Assembly: GCF_039539445.1 (NCBI RefSeq)
Contig: NZ_BAABDD010000022.1
Location: forward strand, 12,300 to 76,299
Reading direction: 5' to 3'
Length of the DNA: 64,000 bases
DNA from: Salinactinospora qingdaonensis
GTDB lineage: Bacteria; Actinomycetota; Actinomycetes; Streptosporangiales; Streptosporangiaceae
This document shows positions 26,627-35,173 of this stretch, piece by piece. A program made the position numbers and the translations under genes. Below the pieces are notes generated by a model that was given only the letters and a program-made list of their open reading frames with translations, did not search any database and had not been told where the DNA came from. The stretch's first letter is position 1; every line of letters starts with the position of its first letter.

Positions 26627-27597
26627 CGTCCGTCGTGGACACTGACTCCACCGCCGCGACCGAGTCCACTGGCGGCTCCGCCGGCGCGTCCCGGCCCCGC
26701 CACCCGCAGCGGCCGGTGTGGGAGGAGCCACCGGGGCGGGTCGCACAGGGGCTCAAGGGGGCCACGCTGGCCGTGGTCATCCTGGTCGTGCTGGGGCCGC
26801 TGTGGGTGGTCCTGGCCACCAGCCTCTCTGACGAGCAGACCATCACCGAGGCCGGCGGCCTGGTCATCATCCCTGACGGCATCACCTTCGACGCCTATTG
26901 GCGCGTCCTCAGCGGCGGCGTGGTCACCCGCGCCGTCCTCGTCAGCGTCGGGGTGACCGCGGTCGGCACCGCGATCTCGATGTTCGCCTCGGTGCTGTGC
27001 GCCTACGGGCTGTCGCGATCGGGCTCGTTCGGCCACCGCACGATCCTGTTCACGCTGCTGTTCACCATGCTGTTCCAGGCCGGCATGATCCCGACCTACC
27101 TGCTGGTCGACAGCCTGGGCATGCGCGACACCTACTGGGCGCTGATCCTGCCCACCGCCATCTCGGCCTTCAACATCCTGGTGCTGCGCGCCTTCTTCAT
27201 GAACGTCGCCCCGGAGATGATCGAGAGCGCCCGCATCGACGGTGCGAGCGAACTGCGCATTCTGGTGCAGATCGTGCTGCCGGTTTCCAAAGCGGTGATC
27301 GCGGTCATCACGCTGTTCTACGCCGTGGGGTACTGGAGCTCCTGGTTCAACGCCATGCTCTACCTCGACCACGCCGACAAGTGGCCGTTGCAGCTCGTGC
27401 TGCGCTCCTATGTGCTCCAGCAGCAGTCACTCCCCAGCTCGGGGGCGACCAGCGGGATCGACGCCATGGGTCAGGTTCCCTCGCTGGCCATCCAGATGGC
27501 GGTCATGATCATCGCCGTCGTGCCGGTCCTGATCGTCTACCCCTTCGTCCAACGCCATTTCACCAAGGGAATGCTCACCGGCGCGATCAAGGGCTGA
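26623..27597 (+). CDS. Sugar ABC transporter permease (second subunit, YtcP/UgpE type)
   Basis: 324 residues; ATG 26623 overlaps the previous stop (ATGA), so the two are coupled. After a ~45-residue cytoplasmic leader there are six membrane segments (GATLAVVILVVLGPLWVVLA and others). The EAA loop is ESARIDGASELRILVQIVLP. The C-terminus YPFVQRHFTKGMLTGAIKG is the hallmark of carbohydrate permeases of this family. Confidence 0.93.
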   Translation: MTSVVDTDSTAATESTGGSAGASRPRHPQRPVWEEPPGRVAQGLKGATLAVVILVVLGPLWVVLATSLSDEQTITEAGGLVIIPDGITFDAYWRVLSGGVVTRAVLVSVGVTAVGTAISMFASVLCAYGLSRSGSFGHRTILFTLLFTMLFQAGMIPTYLLVDSLGMRDTYWALILPTAISAFNILVLRAFFMNVAPEMIESARIDGASELRILVQIVLPVSKAVIAVITLFYAVGYWSSWFNAMLYLDHADKWPLQLVLRSYVLQQQSLPSSGATSGIDAMGQVPSLAIQMAVMIIAVVPVLIVYPFVQRHFTKGMLTGAIKG

Positions 27598-27638
27598 CCG
27601 TGCCGTCCCACGACACCAGGCACAACCAGGAGAGATCC

Positions 27639-28136
27639 GTGCCCGACCGCAACGACCTCACCCGAGGGCGCATCCGCCACGGCGGTGACGACCACCCCGA
27701 ACAGTGGCCAGGGCAGACCTGGCGCGACGACGCCCGCCCCATGCAGGGGGCCGGAACCACTCTCGCGACCATGGGCGTTTTTTCCTGGTCCCGGCGCGAC
27801 CCCCGCTCCGGCGAGCGCGACGTCGCCTGGCGCGACACAGCTCGCGACCTGCCGCACACGGCCGGGAGCGGGGTGGGGGGCGGCGGGGCCGTCCTTTGCT
27901 TGCGGAAGCTGGTAGGGCCGGCCACCGGCCACGAGGGATGGCCGATAGACGATACGAGCCTGAACCGTGTCCCTGCGGACCCCGCCCCCTTCACCAGCTC
28001 GCTGTGGAGCGCGCAACGGGAGGGGCCCACCGCCGAGACCGTCACCACGAGCGCCGGCGGCGAGCCGACCGGTCCGCCCGCGCTCACCCGCGCCGCCGCT
28101 GTGGACCCCCTGCGGCTCGGGTGGGCAGAGCAGTGA
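27639..28136 (+). pseudogene. Internally deleted GH42 beta-galactosidase
   Basis: 165 codons from GTG 27639 behind AGGAGA. The first ~65 residues are a textbook GH42 N-terminus: RIRHGGDDHPEQWPGQTWRD, then AGTTLATMGVFSWSRRDPRSG. After WRDTARDLPHTAG the match stops. The last ~60 residues (SSLWSAQREG, GGEPTGPPALTR) resemble a stretch near the C-terminal end of full enzymes. The ~500-residue middle, with both catalytic Glu, is missing. I infer a large in-frame internal deletion. The stop overlaps the next start as GTGA, so the stub may persist because it couples translation of the GH95 gene. Confidence 0.75.
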
Positions 28137-30490
28137 CGACAGCACCGCGTTGGCGGGGCAACTGGGACAATACCCCCGCGGCCCAGTGGGAGGACGCCTT
28201 CCTGACCGGCAATGGCCGCCACGGCGCCATGGTCTACGGTGATCCCTTCGACGAGCGTGTCGTCGTCAACCACCACACCCTGGTGCGTCCCAACGGTAGC
28301 CAGGGCCTGCGCCCTCCACACTTGGCGCCCTTCCTCGGCCGCATCCGCGACGTGCTCCTCGCCGACGCGACCTCCCCCAGTGTCGCTGAGGCGGTGAGTC
28401 ACGCCATCGACGGCTGGGACCTGCGCTGGGTCCAACCCTTCCACCCGGCCTTCGCCATACGGGTACGCATCAGTGACACCGCCCAGGAGACCTCTCCCGA
28501 CCCCGTGGCCGCCTACCGGCGCGAGGTCGACTACCGCACTGGGGTCGTCACCGCCCGCTGGCGGCGCGACGGCGGCGAGTGGCGCTCCGAGTGCTTTGTC
28601 TCCCGTGCCGACGACGTGGTCGTCTGGCGGCTCAGCGCACCCCCAGGATGTACGATCACCGCCTCCGTGACCCTCGATCCCCGCCTGCCCGGCATCCCCG
28701 AGCAGGTGGAACGCCTAGGTACGGCCACCAGCGCCCTGCTGCGGTTCGACGCGCGCCACCCCGGTGGCGGTGACGGCTACAGGGGACTGACCCGCCTGAT
28801 CCCCACCGGTGGCCACGTCACTACCCGCACGGCCGCCGACACGGCCACCGAAGGCGCCGAAGATGCCGTGTTCGGCATGGCCCACGCCGAAGGCTGCACC
28901 CGCCTCACCCTGCTCACGCGGGTCGCGCGCCACACCCCGTGGCCTTGTGACAGCGAGCCGCCCCTAGCCTCTCTGGAATCGCTACCCGAATCCTTCGACG
29001 CCCTGCTCGTCCGCCACCTTCCCGCCCATCGTGACGCCTATGACCGGGTGAGCCTCGACCTTGGCGCGCCCCGGGAGGAGCGCGACCTGCCTGTGGCCAC
29101 GCTGCTGGCTCGGCCGCAACGCCACCGGCTCGCCCTGCTGGAGCGCCTCTTCGACGCCGGCCGCTACCACCTGCTCAGCTCCTCGGGCATGTTCCCGCCC
29201 CGGCTGACGGGGATCTGGACCGGCGAGTGGGAAACCGCCTGGTCTGGGGCTTTTACGACCAACGCCAACCTCAACCTGCAACTCGCCTCTGCCGCCGTGG
29301 CCGCTCTGCCTGAAGTCTCCCTCGCCCACGCCCGGTTGGTGCTGGGCCAACTCGACGACTGGCGCTCCAACGCCCGGCTCCTGTTTGGCGCGCGCGGGGT
29401 CGTCGCCCCCACGCACACCGACGGTCACAGCGGCCACAGCTACCATTTCCAGCGCGCCTACCCACAACACCTGTGGGCCGCCGGCGCCGATTGGCTCCTC
29501 CACCCCCTCCTTGAGTACGTGCACACCACGGGCGACGATGCGTTTCTGCGCGACCGCCTGGCTCCGGTGCTGGCTGAGGTCGCCACCTTCTACGAGGACT
29601 TCCTCACTCCCATCGGGGACGGCGACCAGGTCGCCGCCGTGCCCTCCTACTCGCCGGAGAACCAGCCCGCCAACGGCTACAGTCCCGCCGCGGTCAACGC
29701 CACGATGGACGTTGTCGCCGCCCGCCACGCCCTGCTCACCGCCGCCGACGTGTGGCAGTCGGCCGACCCGGCGCGAGCCCAGGAGTGGCGCGCCCTCGCC
29801 GAGCGGCTGCCCGCGCTGCGGGTCAACAACGACGGTGCCCTCGCCGAATGGGCCTGGCCCGGCATCACCGACAACTACGACCACCGCCACCTCAGCCACC
29901 TCTACCCCGTCTGGCCCCTCGACGAGATCACCCCGCAGGACACGCCCCAGTTGGCGCGTGCGGCACACACGGCCTTGGTCAAGCGCGGCACCGAGAACGA
30001 CTCCGCGCACGGTTACCTCCACACCGCTCTCGTCGCTGCGCGGCTGCACGATCCCGAACTCGTCGAGCGTCCACTAGCCGCGCTGCTGGCCGGTGACTTT
30101 TTCCACCGCAGCCTGATGAGTTCGCACTATCCCCAGCGCCACGTCTACAACGCCGATGCCGCCCACACGCTGCCGGCGATCCTGCTGGAGGCGCTCCTGC
30201 ACTCCACGCCGGCCACCCACGAGCGTCCCGCCCGAGTCTTCCTGCTGCCGGCCGCGCCGGAATGGCTGTCCACAGGCACGCTGCGTGGGGCTCGCACCCG
30301 TAACCGCATCACCGTGGTCAAGCTCGCGTGGGATTTGGTCCAACGCCGCGTCTGGGTGGTGCTGTGCTCGGCGGTCGACCAGGAGGTGGAACTCTACACC
30401 GGAGCACCGCCCCCGCCGGCGGCCCCACCTGAACGGCTGTGGCTGCGCGCCGGTGAGGAGATCGCGCTCACCCGCGCGCTCGACGGCTGA
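28133..30490 (+). CDS. GH95-like glycoside hydrolase (alpha-L-fucosidase/galactosidase type)
   Basis: 785 residues, GTG 28133 overlapping the previous stop (GTGA); GTG 28121 is also in frame. No signal peptide, so cytosolic. An N-terminal beta-domain (NTPAAQWEDAFLTGNGRHGA, a family hallmark) covers ~250 residues. A helical (alpha/alpha)6 catalytic domain follows, with LTGIWTGEWETAWSGAFTTN, NANLNLQLAS, SYSPENQP, TDNYDHRHLSHLYPVWPL and a C-terminal beta-domain. GH95 enzymes remove alpha-1,2-linked L-fucose or L-galactose, which caps galactose in xyloglucan side chains. Pairing with a GH42 stub and a GH12 supports that substrate. The linkage is inferred, not seen. Confidence 0.82.
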   Translation: MTTAPRWRGNWDNTPAAQWEDAFLTGNGRHGAMVYGDPFDERVVVNHHTLVRPNGSQGLRPPHLAPFLGRIRDVLLADATSPSVAEAVSHAIDGWDLRWVQPFHPAFAIRVRISDTAQETSPDPVAAYRREVDYRTGVVTARWRRDGGEWRSECFVSRADDVVVWRLSAPPGCTITASVTLDPRLPGIPEQVERLGTATSALLRFDARHPGGGDGYRGLTRLIPTGGHVTTRTAADTATEGAEDAVFGMAHAEGCTRLTLLTRVARHTPWPCDSEPPLASLESLPESFDALLVRHLPAHRDAYDRVSLDLGAPREERDLPVATLLARPQRHRLALLERLFDAGRYHLLSSSGMFPPRLTGIWTGEWETAWSGAFTTNANLNLQLASAAVAALPEVSLAHARLVLGQLDDWRSNARLLFGARGVVAPTHTDGHSGHSYHFQRAYPQHLWAAGADWLLHPLLEYVHTTGDDAFLRDRLAPVLAEVATFYEDFLTPIGDGDQVAAVPSYSPENQPANGYSPAAVNATMDVVAARHALLTAADVWQSADPARAQEWRALAERLPALRVNNDGALAEWAWPGITDNYDHRHLSHLYPVWPLDEITPQDTPQLARAAHTALVKRGTENDSAHGYLHTALVAARLHDPELVERPLAALLAGDFFHRSLMSSHYPQRHVYNADAAHTLPAILLEALLHSTPATHERPARVFLLPAAPEWLSTGTLRGARTRNRITVVKLAWDLVQRRVWVVLCSAVDQEVELYTGAPPPPAAPPERLWLRAGEEIALTRALDG

Positions 30491-30527
30491 CTCCGGCCGT
30501 TGTATCCCCCGAAAGGAGAGTCCAACC

Positions 30528-31223
30528 GTGCACCCGAGGCTACGTTCGCTCATCCTCGCGCCCTTGATGACGCTCGCGTTGTTGGCGATGGTCGGCACCC
30601 CCGCCCACGCCGCCGCTTGGTCCTCCTCGGACCGGTGGGGAACCTGGACCGACCAGGGATACATCCTCTACAACAACGTCTGGGGCAGCGGGCACGGCTA
30701 CCAGGGAATCTGGGCCAACTCCTACCACGAGTGGGGGGTCTATGCCGACCACCCCGACACCGGCGGCGTCAAGTCCTACCCCAACGTCACCTGGAACGTG
30801 GACCGGCGCATCAGCGAGATCACCGACCTCACCAGCAGCTTCGAGGTCGATGTCCCCAATGGTGGGGCCTACGCGACCTCCTACGACATCTGGGACGTCA
30901 ACCACGATTACGAGATCATGCTGTGGATGAACCAGCACGGGCCGGTCGGCCCGCTCGGTTCCTACCAGACCACCACCTCGGTCGGCGGCCACACCTGGAA
31001 CGTCTACCGCGGCTCCAACGGCGCCAACGAGGTCTTCTCGTTCATCCGCACCAGTGACACCTCCGCCGCCACCGTCGATATCGAGGCGGTCCTGGACTGG
31101 CTCGACAACGCCGGCTGGATGGGAGATGTCATCCTCGGCGACGTCCAGTTCGGCTACGAGATCACCTCCTCGGCCGGTGGCCTGGAGTTCGTCACCAACG
31201 ACTACGCGGTGGCCGTGAACTGA
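30528..31223 (+). CDS. Secreted GH12 endoglucanase/xyloglucanase
   Basis: 231 residues from GTG 30528 behind GAAAGGAG. A Sec signal peptide is cut after AHA, leaving a single GH12 jelly-roll domain of about 200 residues with no cellulose-binding module. The nucleophile Glu lies in YEIMLWMNQ and the acid/base Glu in VQFGYEI, both canonical. TWNVYRGSNGANEVFSFIR is the conserved middle strand set. GH12 enzymes cut beta-1,4-glucan backbones with retention; many are xyloglucan-specific. This is the only secreted hydrolase in the locus and would supply oligosaccharides to the transporter. It is the last gene before the convergent lacI. Confidence 0.92.
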   Translation: MHPRLRSLILAPLMTLALLAMVGTPAHAAAWSSSDRWGTWTDQGYILYNNVWGSGHGYQGIWANSYHEWGVYADHPDTGGVKSYPNVTWNVDRRISEITDLTSSFEVDVPNGGAYATSYDIWDVNHDYEIMLWMNQHGPVGPLGSYQTTTSVGGHTWNVYRGSNGANEVFSFIRTSDTSAATVDIEAVLDWLDNAGWMGDVILGDVQFGYEITSSAGGLEFVTNDYAVAVN

Positions 31224-31275
31224 TCCCCCGGTTGACCATCGGGCGCGCGGCGGCCGACGTGAGGTGGGCTCACGG

Positions 31276-32289
31276 TCACCGCGTGCCCAGCACGGGCCCG
31301 GAGCTGGCGCGCTGGGTAAGGTGGGGCTCCAGCAGCGTCAACTCTTGGGGCGTTTCGCCGTCGATCTTGGCCATCACCAGTTCCACCGCCCGCTTGCCCA
31401 TCTCCTGCGCCGGGATGGACACCGACGTGAGTTGCGGAGAGGACTGAAGGGCGACCTGTTCGGGGCAGATGGCCACCACGGACACGTCCTCAGGTACCGC
31501 CCGCCCGGTTTGCCACAGCAGGCTCAGCAGAGGCCCCACCGCTGCTTCGTTTTGCACCACCAACGCTGTGGTGCCGGGACGCTCACCGAAGATCCGCGTC
31601 AGCGTGCCCGCTGTCGACTCGTAGGTGCCCTCGCAGGGGCGGTGGATCACCTTGATGCCGCGCTCATCGGATCTGCGGCGCAACCCCTCCAAGGTACGTT
31701 CGGCAAAGCCGGTGTGGCGCTGATAGACCGAGGCGGCCTCCCCCACCACGGCGATCTCGCGGTGCCCGAGGTCGGCCAGATGGTCGGCGCACAGCGCACC
31801 GGTCGCCGTGAAATCCAAGTCGATGCAGGTGAGTCCGCTGGCGTCGGCGGGCAAGCCGATCAGGGCGGCGGGTCGGCCGACCTCCTTCAGCAGCGGGATC
31901 CGCTCGTCGTCGAGTTCGACGTCCATCAGGATCACAGCGTCGGCCAGGCCGCTGCCCGCCACTCGCCGTACGGCCGTGGGCCCTTCCACGTCGGTTAGGA
32001 GCAACACGTCATGGCCGAACTCCCGGGCGGTCGTAGAGACGGTGATCGCGATCTCCATCATCACCGGCACGTACATGTCGCTGCGTAGCGGTACCATCAG
32101 CGCGATGATGCTCGAACGGCTGCTGGCCAGGGCACGGGCCCCTGCGTTGGGGTGATAGCCAAGCTCTCGGATGCTGCGCCGCACGCGCTTGCGCGTCTTG
32201 TCGGAGATCGAACGTTTGCCGCTGAGGACGTACGACACCGTGCTGGCGGAAACACCGGCGTGCCGGGCGACCTCAGCGAGGGTGACCAT
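31276..32289 (-). CDS. LacI-family transcriptional repressor of the glycan locus
   Basis: 337 residues. N-terminal helix-turn-helix VTLAEVARHAGVSASTVSYV and hinge helix GARALASSRS, followed by a periplasmic-binding-protein-like sugar sensor (SSIIALMVPLRSDMYVPVM, DLGHREIAVVGEA, DVSVVAICPE). It probably binds the three AAGCGCTT-centred palindromes (23581, 23778, 32441) and represses GH3, the transporter-glycosidase operon and itself until a sugar ligand releases it. CelR of Thermobifida is a known relative that uses a different palindrome (TGGGAGCGCTCCCA), sharing the AGCGCT centre. Confidence 0.92.
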   Translation of the reverse strand: MVTLAEVARHAGVSASTVSYVLSGKRSISDKTRKRVRRSIRELGYHPNAGARALASSRSSIIALMVPLRSDMYVPVMMEIAITVSTTAREFGHDVLLLTDVEGPTAVRRVAGSGLADAVILMDVELDDERIPLLKEVGRPAALIGLPADASGLTCIDLDFTATGALCADHLADLGHREIAVVGEAASVYQRHTGFAERTLEGLRRRSDERGIKVIHRPCEGTYESTAGTLTRIFGERPGTTALVVQNEAAVGPLLSLLWQTGRAVPEDVSVVAICPEQVALQSSPQLTSVSIPAQEMGKRAVELVMAKIDGETPQELTLLEPHLTQRASSGPVLGTR

Positions 32290-32923
32290 GCGTGTTCTCC
32301 ATCCGATCTATCGATTTCCCGGTTATTGGAAACGGGGGTGCTAGGAGGGGAAAAGTGTTCCGATAATAGGCGGCAGTAAACGTCGAAAAAGGACGACATT
32401 CTGACAATAGGTTGCTCGGCAGCGACTGTCCAGCAAATTATTGAAGCGCTTCAACGATAGTTTCGTAACTTTGAATCTCCGGCCGCTGTGACGAGCGTTT
32501 CCCGCTCTGCCGCCGTCGTGTCAACCTGGGTGATGAAGGCGGCGCACCACGTGTGTTCTCGCATGTCTCGCCGTTCGCTGGTCATGAGGGCCAACGCGCC
32601 GGTGTTTCCCGCTCGCGCTAGAACCGGAAATGCAGCCGTAGGACGTCGGGATGCGTAAGATACCCGATGGCCGGATTCGGCCCCGCCGCACAGGTGTCCC
32701 ACCCGGAGAAGATGGGTAGCGCCCCTTATCCGGTAGCCGCGCGGTACTCGCCCCACCGGAAATGTCTCTGGTGACGGGGCCGGAGAAATCGCTGCGGCTG
32801 CTCGCCGCCGCGGGGGCCAGCTCTTATCGCCGCCGCGCCCCGCGGATGCGGTCGAGCCTCGACCCGCCCACCCCACCGGTTAATACAGGGCCTCCCTCCT
32901 CGGCAGGGCTAGTCTCAGAGGTT
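32290..32923. other. Intergenic region upstream of lacI
   Basis: About 630 bases. It contains the operator at 32441-32454 and relatively AT-rich sequence from 32310 to 32475. No gene with a credible start or known protein motif is present. Confidence 0.6.
32441..32454. promoter_or_regulatory. LacI-type operator upstream of lacI
   Basis: TTGAAGCGCTTCAA, a perfect 14-bp palindrome, 152 bases before the lacI start. Likely autoregulatory. Confidence 0.85.
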
Positions 32924-33283
32924 ATGAGCCTGCTGCTGATGATGCTCGTGCTTCTGGGGGCGCTGTTCGTGATCGGCGCGGGGGCGGCGCTGGTCGCCTG
33001 GATCATCCGGCACATCCAAAGCGGGTCCGCCGCCGGCCACCCCCTCCCCTCACCCCAAGAAGAGACCGGGGTCGGCGGTTACACTCCACTGCCAGAGGCG
33101 CTGGCGACCACGCACGCACAGCCGGCTCCCCAGTTGCCCGACCAGACCCTCGCGCGGGTCCGCGAACTGCTGGCCCGCGGCAACAGCGCCGAGGCGGTGC
33201 GCGCCGTACGCGCCGATACGGGACTGGACGCCCACCGCGCCCAAGAGGCGGTAAGCCGCATCCGCGACGGCGACTCCTCCTAA
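32924..33283 (+). CDS. Small membrane-anchored protein with an L7/L12-like C-terminal segment
   Basis: 119 residues from ATG 32924. One N-terminal membrane segment (LLLMMLVLLGALFVIGAGAA) is followed by a Pro/Gly-rich linker. The C-terminal helical segment (ARVRELLARGNSAEAVRAVR, then ADTGLDAHRAQEAVSRI) resembles the ribosomal L7/L12 C-terminal pattern V(K)xVRExTGLGLxEAKxLV. The start is chosen because the upstream frame lacks a binding site and coding features. It belongs to a type of small actinobacterial protein without known function; the L7/L12 likeness is my own pattern match. Confidence 0.65.
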   Translation: MSLLLMMLVLLGALFVIGAGAALVAWIIRHIQSGSAAGHPLPSPQEETGVGGYTPLPEALATTHAQPAPQLPDQTLARVRELLARGNSAEAVRAVRADTGLDAHRAQEAVSRIRDGDSS

Positions 33284-33319
33284 ACGCCGCCGCCACCGGT
33301 ATCCGGTTGCGCTCGCGGG

Positions 33320-34711
33320 TCATGGCCGCGGTAGAACCTCGCTGAGATGGGGAAACGCCGCCAGGTAGCCCTCAAGCAGGGTTTGGGCGGCCGTCACCGA
33401 ATCCACGAGCGGATGCTGAGCGAACGCGCGCAGCGCCGGCGTGCGCGACCCCTCCCGAACCGCCGCCATCACCTCGCGCTCGACCCCCTTGACCGCGCGC
33501 ACCAGTGAGGTCTGGTGGTCGGTGAGCGTTCCAACCGCCAGCGGGCGCGCCCCCGTGGCGTCCACCAGACAGCCGACTTCGACGACGGCCTCGCTGTCCA
33601 GGCCGGCTATCGCCCCCCGGTTGGCCACGTTGACGATCAGCCGCGCCGGCTCGTCACGAGTGACCGCGCGCATCACCGCCAACGCCACTTCTTCGTAGCC
33701 GCCCCCGTCGAGGTCGGCCGCGTCGCGCTCGCCACCGCCCGCAGCCCGGCGGCTATCGGCCATATAGGTCGCTTCGCGCTCCAGGCGGGTCTGTTCCCAC
33801 AACTCAAGGGCGCGATCTGGGGTTTCCAAGGCCGCGCGGTAGAAGCGGGTCTGCTGTTCAAGGAGCTGTTCCCCCCGCGTTTGCCCGCCCCCCGCCACGG
33901 TCTCGGCGATCGCCGCCTGGGCCTCGCGCGCCATGTAGTAGTAGTGCAGGTACTCGTTGGGCAGAGCGCCCAGCGCCCGCAGCCACGCCGCGCCGAACAG
34001 TCGCCCCTCCTCGAAGGAGGCGAGCGCGGTGTCATCGGCCAGCAGAGCGGGCAGGTAATCGTCGCCGGCCACGCGTAGCGCGCGCAGCCATCCCAGATGG
34101 TTCAGGCCCGCGTAGTCGAACTGGGCACGCCGTGGGTCCACGCCCAGGGCACGAGCGGCCCGGCGACCCAAGCCCACGGGGGAGTCGCAGATGCCGATGA
34201 CGCGCTCGCCCAGAATCCGCGCCATCGCCTCTGTGACCAACCCCGCCGGGTTCGTGAAGTTGATCACCCACGCGCCCGGCGCGTGCTGGGCGATCGTGCG
34301 CGCCACGTGTTCGGCGACCGGCAGTGTGCGCAGTCCGTAGCTGATGCCTCCCGCGCCCACGGTCTCCTGGCCCAGCACGCCGCAATCCAGCGCCACGCGC
34401 TCATCGCGTACCCGCCCCGCCATCCCTTCCACCCGCACGGCGGAAAAGACGATGTCACAGCCGCGCAGTGCCGCGGTCAGGTCGGGCTGAGCCGCGAAGT
34501 CCACCCCGGGGGCGTCATGAGTGCGACGGTGGGCCTCGCGTTGGCGCTCGACCACCGCGCCGATCGCGCGCAGGCGCCGCTCGTCGCTGTCGTGGAGAAC
34601 CACCTCGGTGATCGGAGACGTGTCGCGGAGCGTGTCCGCCAGCAGCGCTCGGTAGACGAGCGGGACTCGGAAGCCGCCGCCACCGAGGATCGTCAGCCGC
34701 ACGCGCACCAC
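33320..34711 (-). CDS. GH4 family glycosidase, probable 6-phospho-beta-glucosidase
   Basis: 463 residues, GTG 34711 or 34702. GH4 enzymes use NAD and a divalent metal in a redox-elimination mechanism. Visible are the NAD-binding LTILGGGGFRVPLVYRALL, DIVFSAVRVEGM, GQETVGAGGISYGLR, WVINFTNPAGLVTEA, ICDSPVGLG with the metal-ligand Cys, and GLNHLGW with the metal-ligand His. The pattern points to phospho-beta-glucosidases rather than alpha-galactosidases. It is divergent from a PfkB sugar kinase 462 bases away, which could supply the phosphate or handle the product. No PTS gene is seen. Confidence 0.88.
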   Translation of the reverse strand: MVRVRLTILGGGGFRVPLVYRALLADTLRDTSPITEVVLHDSDERRLRAIGAVVERQREAHRRTHDAPGVDFAAQPDLTAALRGCDIVFSAVRVEGMAGRVRDERVALDCGVLGQETVGAGGISYGLRTLPVAEHVARTIAQHAPGAWVINFTNPAGLVTEAMARILGERVIGICDSPVGLGRRAARALGVDPRRAQFDYAGLNHLGWLRALRVAGDDYLPALLADDTALASFEEGRLFGAAWLRALGALPNEYLHYYYMAREAQAAIAETVAGGGQTRGEQLLEQQTRFYRAALETPDRALELWEQTRLEREATYMADSRRAAGGGERDAADLDGGGYEEVALAVMRAVTRDEPARLIVNVANRGAIAGLDSEAVVEVGCLVDATGARPLAVGTLTDHQTSLVRAVKGVEREVMAAVREGSRTPALRAFAQHPLVDSVTAAQTLLEGYLAAFPHLSEVLPRP

Positions 34712-35173
34712 CCTTTCACCCGTGGATCAAAGCCGTCTTCACGCTAACCCGCGCCACCGCCGCCCGACGCCCCCGCAGCCGCGGCCGGCGGGAACACATC
34801 CGAGTCGACAAAGCGGGTGGCCGACCGTGAACCGACACGCTTCGGGCCGGATGAACAGCGAGCAAGGCGACAGCGACGACTACTCCTGTCGGTGACGTTG
34901 GCTAGTCTGCACAGCAACCCACCGATCACCGCCAAGAACATCCTCAGCGCCGCAGGGTAGTGCGGTGCCAGCCGGGCCCCGCTGCGCGATCCTGGCGAAA
35001 CTCGCGCAGTGAGGGCGAGAGACCTCGGGCAAGCCGGGCTGCGAAGCGGGGAACTAACGGGAACCCGTGAGGAAGTACCGCACCGACCAGCCCGAAAGCT
35101 GGTGGGAATCCCGCGGCGTCAGCCGCGGGGAAGGAAGTCGACAACTGGGATCGCGTTCGCGCAGGGAGCCACC
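34712..35173. other. Intergenic region between GH4 and the PfkB kinase
   Basis: 462 bases with no protein gene and no tnpB. The last 130 bases contain the TnpB-type scaffold motif at 35042-35142, which ends 31 bases before the kinase start. Confidence 0.6.
35042..35142 (+). repeat. Orphan IS200/IS605-type right end / omega-RNA-like scaffold, copy A
   Basis: Shares AAGTACCGCACCGACC and the layout GAAGCGGG...GGGAACCCG...GGAATCCC-hairpin-GGGGA(A)GGAAGTC with copy B at 58150. Two stems are conserved with sequence changes on both sides: ACCAGC-CCGAAA-GCTGGT here against CCGACC...GGTCGG there, and CCCGCGGC-GTCA-GCCGCGGG. The ending GAATCCC-stem-GGGGAGGAtGTCAA is typical of the right end of TnpB-encoding transposons, which is also the 3' end of the TnpB guide-RNA scaffold (recalled pattern). 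No tnpB lies nearby. Confidence 0.6.

Noticed and set aside
34744..34941. tnpB remnant beside scaffold copy A
   Set aside because: No OrfB zinc motif (CxxC...CxxC) or RuvC motifs in any frame of the 34712-35041 interval.
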